Shown: one piece after another, positions 56,318-64,000 of the stretch
How the letters are laid out: every line of letters begins with the position of its first letter
Position numbering within the stretch: the stretch's first letter is position 1
NCBI GenBank assembly: GCA_009829735.1
Contig: CM020620.1
Span: forward strand, 4,022,299 to 4,086,298
Direction: 5' to 3'
DNA length: 64,000 bases
From: Pyropia yezoensis
Taxonomy: Eukaryota > Rhodophyta > Bangiophyceae > Bangiales > Bangiaceae
Notes under the pieces: generated by a model
What the model saw: the letters and a program-made list of their open reading frames with translations, nothing else
What the model was told of the DNA's origin: nothing
Databases searched by the model: none
Made by a program: the position numbers and the translations under genes

Positions 56318-59300
56318 TTGCCTGCCCGACAAGATAGACCTAAGGTCACCAAGATACTGAGCAAAGCTCATCGACATTATGAAATCGCCGCCTGTATAGG
56401 CACGGAGCTCGCGAACACGCGGAGTATGAGACCCATCCTCGATACCGGAGCTGGCGTCAACCTCATCCGGCCGGATGTTCTACCGCCACATTGGCGCGAC
56501 TACGCCGACACGTTAACCAGTGCACCGCACATTGTTGATGCCAACGGGCAAACAATCAAGGCTCTCCAAGCCATCCACTTGTTCATCGACACCGGAGGGG
56601 TTCAAGCCTTTGAACGTTTTTACGTTACGCCCAACCTGTCGGTCAAGTGCATACTCGGGACCGAGTTCATCGATAAGCACATCGAGGCAATCCTGCCCGC
56701 CCGCAAACGTATCGTTTGGCAAGGTGCTGAAAACCATTCGATCGGCCACTCCCCAATCCTGAGCATCCGTCAAGACGACGTCATGGAGCCCCAATGGGCC
56801 GGGGGGTCGACCAAGGTCCGTGCTTGCAAACAAACGCGCCTCAAGGGCAAGACCGAGGAATGGATTATGGTCAGATGTGACACGCCGGGACTGGTTACTC
56901 TTCAACCAAACGCACGATTGTGCCGACACAAGACCATGGCAGTCGCCCGCGGACTCGCCACCATCAAACCTGACGAACCATTTCTGGTTAAGGTATGCAA
57001 CTTCGGGCCAGACACGGCCATCCTGCGAAAGGGCTGCGTCCTCGCGTTTGCCGAGCCCCACCTCGGGCAAGTCCTCGCCGCCCCGACGGAGGATACGGGG
57101 TCAACCGACCCAGAGACCGAACAGCCCAAACCGTCACTTGACGACATCAACCTCGACGGGGCTCCCCAACATTTGCACGCGCAAATTAAGTCGATGTTGG
57201 CCAAGCATGGCAAGATGTGGGACGGGACCCTCGGGGTCATACACGCTACAGAGCACGCCATCGTCACCCCACCTGGGGTTGCCCCTATAAGGGCGCAGCC
57301 CTATCGAACCGGTGCGTTCAAACGGGCGATCATCGTCGATCAAATCAACAAGATGTTGAAGCTCAAGGTTATTAAACCAAGTCACAGTGACTGGGCCAGT
57401 CCGGTCGTCATCGTACCGAAGAAAAATGGGAAGGCCCGGTTTTGTGTCGATTATCGACGGTTGAACAGCATCACTAAGAAGGATGCGTACCCCCTCCCGC
57501 GTATGGAGGACTGTCTCGACTCCCTCGGAGACGCCAAAGTATTCACCTCTCTCGACTGTACCGCTGGGTACTGGCAAGTGCCATTGCGGCAGGAGGACCA
57601 AGAAAAAACGGCCTTCACAACGCACTATGGCATCTTCGACTGGACAACGATGCCATTCGGCTTGACCAATGCCCCGGCGACGTTTCAACGTGCCCTGGAT
57701 ATTATACTCTCCGGACTCAAGTGGCAAGTCTGCCTCGTCTACTTAGACGACGTCATCATCTTCTCGGCAACCGCCAAACAACACATCCATGATGTAGACA
57801 AGGTCCTTACCCGACTACGGGAGGCCGGCGTGACTCTCAATCTTGAGAAGTGCAAGTGGTTTTCCAACGAGGTGGAGTACCTCGGCCACAGCATAACGCC
57901 TGGTAAACTCCACGTTCTTAACAAGAACACCGACGCCCTGCGTCAAGCAACGTTCCCCAAGACCAAGACCCAACTCAAGAGTTTTCTCGGCATGTGCAAC
58001 GTCTATCGACGGTTCGTGGTAGACTTTACCAAGAGAGCCCGACCGCTAAACGCGTTGACCAAGAAAGACGTCCCACCGGACCTGTCCCCACCCTCGACCG
58101 AGGAGTTGGCGTCCTTTGAGGACCTCCGTGACGCCTTGGTGCACCCACCAATCTTGGCCTTGCCTAAGGCTGGGCGTGAGCTAACGCTCGATGTCGACGC
58201 AAGTGCGTATCAACTCGGCTGCACGTTACTCCAAACGGACGACGATGGAAAACCACAGCCACTCGGCTACTGGAGCCGCGCTCTTAACGCAGCGGAGCTC
58301 AACTACTCCACAACGGAGCGAGAATGCCTTGGCATTGTGTGGGCTGTCCTCAAGTTGAGGCACTTCCTAGAAGGACAACACTTCATAATCCGATCGGACC
58401 ATCAAAGCCTTAGCTGGATATACAGCACTGCCGACTCTAGCGGTCGGTTGATGAGATGGCGTATGCGTCTCGCAGAGTTCGACTTCGAACTGAAATACAA
58501 GCCAGGTGCTAGTCACCACCTGCCCGACTTCCTGTCCCGCGCGGACAATAACGCGATGAACGAAACGATCAACGATGACATACCATGTCTAGCGGTGGCC
58601 CAGACGGCACACGGCGTCCAAACGGACAGGTACACAGGCACAACCGACCCCAAGCCTCTTGACTTCTATGAAGTCATTAACAAGCAACAATCGGATGATT
58701 TCTGCAAGTCGATCATCGACAGCGTCAACAACGGAGGACACAAGTCATTCTACCTTGACGACAACAACGCACTGCGTCGCAAAACTGTGTATGGAGACCA
58801 ACTGGTCATCCCCAAGTCGCAACAAGATGTCATCTTGAAGCTCCAACACATGGCCACCACGGCCGCCCACCCGGGCATGAACAAGATGTACTTCACTATG
58901 AGAACAAAGTTCTACTGGCCATCCATGATATCGGATATCCACAAGACCATCACCAATTGCACCACTTGTGCACAGAACCGGCTAGCGTTGCGTAAGCATA
59001 CGACGCCTCTGACCCTGTTCCCGGCGTCAGAACCACTGACGGAACTGTCGATCGACATCCTCGGCCCCTTGCCAGCAAGCAAAAGCGGAAATCGATTCAT
59101 CTTGGTCATTACGGACCGCTTTGCAAAGCTTACAAAGTGCATCGCACTCAAGACCATCACGGCCATCTCCGTCTCATCCGCTGTTATTGAACACTGGATA
59201 GCCTGCTATGGCCCACCGGACAAGATCTTGTCCGACCAAGGACCCCAGTTCATGTCAAACTTTTTCATCGCCGTGATGAAGGTACTCGGAGTCGAGACGG

Positions 59301-60748
59301 TGCGCACCACCGCGTACCACCCACAGACCAACGGTCAAGTCGAACGGTACAATCGTACGATTGCTACACAACTGCGTCACTACGTGACCGAGGACCCCAA
59401 GCGCTGGGACGAGCTTCTGCCCGTCCTGACTATGGCTTACAACAGCCAACCACATCGGTCCACTGGACTAGCGCCATTCGAGCTTGTCATCCCACGACGT
59501 GTCCCTAACCTGTCGGTTCGTAACTTGCCACCAGGCACGTCCATATCCCAAAGAGGGACCCTCAATGACGGATCGCCGCTCGCGAGAAAGCGCGAGTTCA
59601 TGGCCCGACTGCGGCTGCAGATCCCGGCCGTCATCAAGGCCCTCGCCAAGACTCAACAACGTTACAAACGTAACTTCGATGCCCACGTTGGGACGCGCAA
59701 TCGTAAGATCAAGATCGGCGACTATGTCTATACGACAAACCATCAACGAGCTAACAAGCTGCAGAGCAAGGCCGTCGGGCCATTCATAGTCGTCGACGCC
59801 GACGACTCTACCTTCGTCATTGACGTCGATGGTATCGAGAAACGCATCAACAGCGATCATGCCACTGCGGCACCCCGGCCGGACAACTCCAATGAGTCCA
59901 CACCACACCCACTACTCGATGGGTTTGACAAACCACGGCCGGAGCCAACCGTCCACGACGAATACGTCATCGAAAAACTCATGTCTCACCGACGGTCTGG
60001 AGATTCGTACGAATTCAAAGTCCGATGGTATGATTATACCCCCAAGGACGACACGTGGGAACCAGTGGAAAACTTGCCACGTAACCTTGTCATTCGACAT
60101 TTGCGATCCAAAAAGGTAGAAATACCTGGATACACGTGGCGGAAGCCACGAAAGCCAACCACCAAGGTTGCTCTGGCAACTGGACTTGTTGCGCTCACTG
60201 GCGCAGCCGCCGCTATTTGGCAACCACACATACTCGCGGTCTACGTCGACCCATGGGGGGTGGTACAGGCTAATGTCCAATGGGACAACGCAGACCGCTC
60301 GGTCCAGGAAAACATCCCTGTGTACTACATGAAGTCAACACTGCCAGAGGCATGCCGGAACTTCACCTCCCCCACATGGGGACCACTCTGGGAACTCCCA
60401 GAACTCACCAAGCACTATGGCCAGTTGAGCTACCAGCCGGAGAGGCATGTCACTGCCTCGGAGCAGAACTCACAAGGCATCTGCCTAAGGGTACCCCCCA
60501 CCCACACCCTTGACCAAGTGGTCACAGAGCTACAATCCAGTCCAAAGGACACCCTCCTGGTCACCCCACGCTGGGAACATGCCTCATGGTTCTCAAAAGC
60601 CAAACGGCTCTGTCATGAGTCGAAGATACTCCGGCCAGTCCTAACATCGGACAAAAAGACAACAGAATGGGCCAGGGCTGCCTTCATGTTCAAACACGAA
60701 CAAACAAACAACAAGCCAAAGGGCCAACACAAGTACAAACAAGACTAA
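56318..60748 (+). CDS. element A2-prime pol (intact, 1476 codons)
   Basis: Same domain order as A2 pol: protease, reverse transcriptase, RNase H, integrase, chromodomain, then the roughly 205-residue extension with a hydrophobic stretch. About eleven residues differ from A2 by eye. At the informative ones it has the usual Ty3/Gypsy residue: Ser after YLDDVIIF, Pro in DILGPLP, Asn in GQVERYNRT. This is the better template for judging family-A enzyme activity. Confidence 0.95.
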   Translation: MPARQDRPKVTKILSKAHRHYEIAACIGTELANTRSMRPILDTGAGVNLIRPDVLPPHWRDYADTLTSAPHIVDANGQTIKALQAIHLFIDTGGVQAFERFYVTPNLSVKCILGTEFIDKHIEAILPARKRIVWQGAENHSIGHSPILSIRQDDVMEPQWAGGSTKVRACKQTRLKGKTEEWIMVRCDTPGLVTLQPNARLCRHKTMAVARGLATIKPDEPFLVKVCNFGPDTAILRKGCVLAFAEPHLGQVLAAPTEDTGSTDPETEQPKPSLDDINLDGAPQHLHAQIKSMLAKHGKMWDGTLGVIHATEHAIVTPPGVAPIRAQPYRTGAFKRAIIVDQINKMLKLKVIKPSHSDWASPVVIVPKKNGKARFCVDYRRLNSITKKDAYPLPRMEDCLDSLGDAKVFTSLDCTAGYWQVPLRQEDQEKTAFTTHYGIFDWTTMPFGLTNAPATFQRALDIILSGLKWQVCLVYLDDVIIFSATAKQHIHDVDKVLTRLREAGVTLNLEKCKWFSNEVEYLGHSITPGKLHVLNKNTDALRQATFPKTKTQLKSFLGMCNVYRRFVVDFTKRARPLNALTKKDVPPDLSPPSTEELASFEDLRDALVHPPILALPKAGRELTLDVDASAYQLGCTLLQTDDDGKPQPLGYWSRALNAAELNYSTTERECLGIVWAVLKLRHFLEGQHFIIRSDHQSLSWIYSTADSSGRLMRWRMRLAEFDFELKYKPGASHHLPDFLSRADNNAMNETINDDIPCLAVAQTAHGVQTDRYTGTTDPKPLDFYEVINKQQSDDFCKSIIDSVNNGGHKSFYLDDNNALRRKTVYGDQLVIPKSQQDVILKLQHMATTAAHPGMNKMYFTMRTKFYWPSMISDIHKTITNCTTCAQNRLALRKHTTPLTLFPASEPLTELSIDILGPLPASKSGNRFILVITDRFAKLTKCIALKTITAISVSSAVIEHWIACYGPPDKILSDQGPQFMSNFFIAVMKVLGVETVRTTAYHPQTNGQVERYNRTIATQLRHYVTEDPKRWDELLPVLTMAYNSQPHRSTGLAPFELVIPRRVPNLSVRNLPPGTSISQRGTLNDGSPLARKREFMARLRLQIPAVIKALAKTQQRYKRNFDAHVGTRNRKIKIGDYVYTTNHQRANKLQSKAVGPFIVVDADDSTFVIDVDGIEKRINSDHATAAPRPDNSNESTPHPLLDGFDKPRPEPTVHDEYVIEKLMSHRRSGDSYEFKVRWYDYTPKDDTWEPVENLPRNLVIRHLRSKKVEIPGYTWRKPRKPTTKVALATGLVALTGAAAAIWQPHILAVYVDPWGVVQANVQWDNADRSVQENIPVYYMKSTLPEACRNFTSPTWGPLWELPELTKHYGQLSYQPERHVTASEQNSQGICLRVPPTHTLDQVVTELQSSPKDTLLVTPRWEHASWFSKAKRLCHESKILRPVLTSDKKTTEWARAAFMFKHEQTNNKPKGQHKYKQD

Positions 60749-60789
60749 CACAAGCCGTACGGCAACACCCTCACCTCCCAACCCCCCCC

Positions 60790-63488
60790 TCAACGGCGAC
60801 GTCGCGAGCCCTCGTCAAAAGACGAACTGCGCGAGCGCACACGCCGAGCCGGCGCACGAGGCGCATCCTCCTCCTCGTCATCCGACATCTGTCGACGACG
60901 AACGCCAAGAATGGCACCAACGTCAACACGACGAGGACTCGCAGCCCGAGCCTCCACCGAGGGCGCACGACGCAGCTCACTGAGCAAGCTATCGCGAATG
61001 CGAGACGGATCCGCCAAACGGGAGACCGTCAACACCAAAGCCTCAACGGCCTCCGACTCAGTCATCCCACTGACCCGACGAAGAACGTCATCAATCTCCA
61101 CGGTCTGACGAGACCAAGCAATGGCCAACGCCCCAGCCGTTGCGCCACGAGGCACCACTTGCCCAGCCAAGGCACCCACCCGGTCAGTACCCAACAGGGC
61201 AACAGCACCCACACGGGCCCACTCCGACGGCCAGATCGGCTCCGTGCCACCGGTCCCACCGGACACAGGGGCAACCACACCAGGGTTAACACGGTCACTT
61301 GACCCCGCACCGGCCACCGGCGACAACGACCGAGACGCGTCCCGCACCCGACGACCGGTCTCACGACCACGACCGGGACCACGACCCGGTCCGGACGACT
61401 CGTCACCACCCTCCCACGAGGCGTCATACTTCCAATCAAACGCGCCGCACGGCTGACGAAGAACGAAGCCATACTTGGCCGTCGCGTCCAACTTGACGTA
61501 CACCTGGCGAGCCGCCTTGGTGCGCTCATCACGTCGGCGGACGTCGGCGACAATGGTTGTCCACGGGAAGACGGCGTGTGCATCACGCATACGGTGGTAC
61601 GTCGCAAGACGCTCCTCACCCCCGGGCCCATCGGCCAGCCGCGACACGTCCAACCCGTCGAACCACTCGGTCACTTGGTCCGGCAACCAGCAAAAAAGTC
61701 CGTCATGGACGAGCCAATGCACCCAAGCCGCCAAGGCAAAGCAGAAAAACTCGTCGTACACGACGCCCCAAGCCGCGTTATCTGCGTCCTTAAGCCCACT
61801 GGCGACGTACGACAATGCCGCCGGCGTCTCCATGTACGGTCCGTACTCAACCCACCACGATGGGCGTGATGGAAGCCAACGCTTCAGGTCGAAGAACGGG
61901 CGTGCGCGCCCCAGGCTGGACGCCCAAGCCGGCGCCAAAAGGCCGCGACGCTCAAAGGCCGCCAGGTCCCACGACCTACGAAGACGAATCGACGTCGTCG
62001 GATCCCGGAACGGGTTAGGAAGCGAACAGGTCGCAGGACCAAATTCGACGCCCGCCGGACGCACCCCATGGGCAACCTTGTCAGCCAACATGGCCAGATA
62101 CTCCTCTAGCCCATGGTCCTCCGCGATAGGCACATCAAGCCGCTCGGCCAAGTCACGTGCCAAGAACACGGCCGAAGGCCACAGCCGGCGAAGACGGCCG
62201 AAGTTGTTGGCCGCGACCACAAAGGTCTCAACTTGCCCGACACGAAAGGCAAGCGCCCAAGCGTACAGACGCCGATGATAAGGGTGAAGACCACCAGCCG
62301 CCCCGTACCGCAGCAACTCGTTGGACAACGACAACACCTCGTACGCCTGCCGTTCCGGCCCTTGACGACCAAAGTCAGCATGACCATGGACGTCCGACAC
62401 GGACTCGCCCTCGTAGAACCGCCCGTCGATTGACGCGTCCCGGAAGTTGGGCAACGACGCCCACCGCGCGTCGCGGATACGCTGTAGAGCCAATGACCGA
62501 TTGGTCCGCGCCGCCTCCATCAACGGCGGGTCCGCCACGAACCCGACACCGTCAAACATATAGGTCGCCCTTGGCTCCGATACCAGCCCACCACCGGCCG
62601 TGCGGCCCCCGCACATTCATCAAGCGATGCTTCCGCCTCACCACCGCCCACCACCGGGGCAACCTCGTCTGCCATACTGGCAATAGCCACAAGCAACTGA
62701 CGCCAACCGGCAAGACGCGACGCCCTTGACCACTCGTGCCCCTTGGCCGACCGCGCCGCTTGGCCGCCCTTGCCGTTCGACGGCCGCACTTGGCCGCCCT
62801 CGCCCCGACGCCCTTGGTCTCTCGTGCCGCCTAACCGCCCTTGCCGCAAGACGCGACGCCCTTGACCACTCGTGCCCCTTGGCCGACCGCGCCGCTTGGC
62901 CGCCCTTGCCGTTCGACGGCCGCACTTGGCCGCCCTCGCGCCGACGCCCTTGGTCGCTCGTGCCGCGTGGCCGCCCTTGCCGCCCGGCCGACGCCCTTGG
63001 TCGACCGCGCCGCGTGGCCGCCCTTGCCGCCAGGCCGACGCCCCTGACCGCTCGCGCCGCGTGGCCGCCCTTGCCGTGCCGCCACGCCTGCCGCACGGCC
63101 GCACTGGCCCCTTAGCCGCACAGGCCGATCTCGGCCGCCAGCCAACGGCAGCCGCGTAGTGCCCCTCGGCGGGGCGTAACGAGCCAACTGGCCAGCCACC
63201 GGCCACGACCGACGGTCGAGCCGGCGCACCCGTCAAAAGACTTGCCGACCGACGGCCAAGTGCTCCGCGGCACCGACGTGCCAGACACTTATAGTGCCCT
63301 GCCAACGAGGCGTCCGGCCAGGCATGCAAGTCAGCGCCCGACGGCCATACGGCCCGGTGCTTCCAGAACGACGACGCGGACGCGACCCCTCCACCGCACG
63401 CTGGCAGGTAGCCACATCCGGCCGCCCGGCCGCACCGGATCGGACCTCGCCGGGACGGCTCGAAGCTCGCAACGGGGGTATGTAGCAT
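60790..63488 (-). CDS. element A2-prime antisense ORF, unknown protein (one frameshift)
   Basis: Reads from the 3' LTR border back towards pol. The N-terminal frame (63488-62520) begins with an ATG whose bases lie inside the first 8 bp of the 3' LTR. It passes through a Cys/Trp-containing segment and basic Gly/Arg/Lys repeats, and slips near 62570 (one base different from A2). The main frame (62616-60790, 608 codons) is then uninterrupted: TYMFDGVGFVADPPLMEAAR, LYAWALAFRVGQVETFVVAA, a Trp/Phe-rich core (FFCFALAAWVHWLVHDGLFC), a Gly/Arg linker and a Ser/Arg tail. No known motif is recognised. Convergent with pol, stops 41 bp apart. The long low-repeat core conserved in frame between A2 and A2-prime argues for a real protein. 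Confidence 0.6.
63471..63478 (+). promoter_or_regulatory. polypurine tract of A2-prime
   Basis: AACGGGGG two bases before the 3' LTR; weaker than that of B because of the C. Confidence 0.6.
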
Positions 63489-63887
63489 ATCCGCCCCTTG
63501 TACCGAATTCCGGTATTTACTGGCTTGTAGCCCCCCTGACTGGTGGCCCCAGCCTTGTTGGCATGGGTCCGCTTGTGGCTCGCCCTTTGGGGGACTACTT
63601 TTGTTTTGTATTGTTTATCTGTCCTTGCCTTGGAGGGATCTTTTATATTGATTGCTATGCTCGTAGCGATCGGCCGTCCGGCCTCCGCTCGGTCGCTCGA
63701 CCGGCATATTGTTTTCGCCCTTATCTGCGACGTGGGGACTCGCCGCTGCCTTCGGCCGGCTTGCTCCCCATCGAACGTCCAGGAGCTAAAGGTCTGTCTT
63801 CTTTGCCTCTACGGTAATAGCTTCCTCTTTGCCTTCCGGGCGCCGGTCGGTCCCATATCCTTTATATTGGGTAACACATATTCCACA
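63481..63887 (+). repeat. 3' LTR of A2-prime (407 bp)
   Basis: Full LTR ending ATTCCACA, followed by CCGCG and then by A1 gag instead of the primer-binding site, which identifies it as a 3' LTR. Confidence 0.95.
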
Positions 63888-63892
63888 CCGCG
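63888..63892. repeat. right target-site duplication of A2/A2-prime (CCGCG)
   Basis: Matches CCGCG at 43510-43514 and 53909-53913. Intact gag has the sequence once (CAACCCGCGAGCG near 45655). Confidence 0.95.
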
Positions 63893-64000
63893 ACCGAACG
63901 ACATCTGTTACAACTGTAACGAGCGCGGACACTTTGCCTCTCGATGCCCTAAGCCCCGTCGTGAACGACGTCAGGCACGAGTGATGGCACTCATTGACGA
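63893..64000 (+). pseudogene. element A1 gag, zinc-knuckle fragment, continues past the window
   Basis: Resumes A1 gag in frame with CYNCNERGHFASRC and the basic arm. A two-base difference (GACCG for GAGCG) distinguishes it from A2. The rest of A1 should follow to the right. Confidence 0.9.

Larger units (their letters stand above)
53914..63887 (+). mobile_element. element A2-prime: full-length family-A retrotransposon (second version of A2)
   Basis: 9974 bp with both LTRs, flanked by CCGCG at 53909-53913 and 63888-63892. Pol is intact; gag and the antisense ORF carry 1-bp homopolymer frameshifts. It has the conserved residues where A2 is mutated, so it is closer to the founder. Probably the other allele of A2 rather than a separate insertion. 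Confidence 0.9.
30541..64000 (+). mobile_element. element A1: Ty3/Gypsy family-A retrotransposon, interrupted and incomplete in the window
   Basis: The host of the nest. Visible pieces: 5' LTR 30541-30947, leader and gag 30948-32412, gag 43238-43514 (after element B), gag 63893-64000 (after the second A element). The pieces join in order and match the intact family-A gag of A2, each junction being explained by a 5-bp target duplication. Its pol and 3' LTR would lie beyond the window. The five bases before it (GCCGG, 30536-30540) are the expected target duplication. Its gag also carries a 4-bp insertion near 32009, so A1 was already defective or decayed after insertion. Confidence 0.85.

Overview
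The window is nuclear DNA from a very GC-rich unicellular eukaryote. The signs are short GT-AG introns (78, 185 and 377 bp), long low-complexity intergenic stretches with G/C homopolymers, and eukaryote-only proteins: a formin, a dynamin-type GTPase, a probable TOM7 subunit, and a REJ/TIG surface protein. The lineage cannot be fixed from sequence alone. A free-living protist (for example an apusozoan, early opisthokont relative or alga) is the plausible range.

Left part (1-30540), host genes: an unrecognised minus-strand gene running off the left edge; a small secreted six-cysteine protein (2976-3287, one 78-bp intron); a 1967-residue surface protein with TIG/IPT and REJ regions and one C-terminal membrane helix (5827-11730); a formin (16250-18975, one intron) whose proline-rich tract lies after the FH2 domain; a TOM7-like 65-residue protein (20355-20552, minus); a type II membrane protein of the O-fucosyltransferase-like class (21391-24612, minus); a dynamin GTPase fragment (26442-27328, minus); and a decayed gene with collagen-like repeats and a GIY-YIG-like nuclease motif (28349-30540).

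Right part (30541-64000): a nest of Ty3/Gypsy LTR retrotransposons of the chromodomain type (chromoviruses), in two families. Element A1 begins with its 5' LTR at 30541, inside the GIY-YIG gene. Its gag is split by element B (32413-43232; 363-bp LTRs that look identical; target duplication CCAAG) and, about 280 bp further on, by a second family-A element (407-bp LTRs; target duplication CCGCG). That second A element appears twice: as A2 (43515-53033), which stops at a run of exactly 500 N, and as A2-prime (53914-63887). The N run is followed by a repeat of the junction B-LTR / A1 gag / A LTR. The simplest reading is two alleles or haplotigs of one locus placed in series by scaffolding, not two insertions. 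A1 gag resumes at 63893 with its zinc knuckle and continues past the window.

Both families share an unusual design: gag and pol in sense, pol in the -1 frame just past a slippery heptamer at the gag stop, an identical 19-nt primer-binding site, and, between pol and the 3' LTR, a long open reading frame on the opposite strand (about 850 codons in B, up to about 900 in A). The two antisense proteins are not recognisably related to each other or to any family I know. In element B the convergent ends of pol and the antisense ORF are separated by a 24-bp x 4 array of hairpins. This antisense-ORF architecture is the best candidate in the window for an undescribed system.
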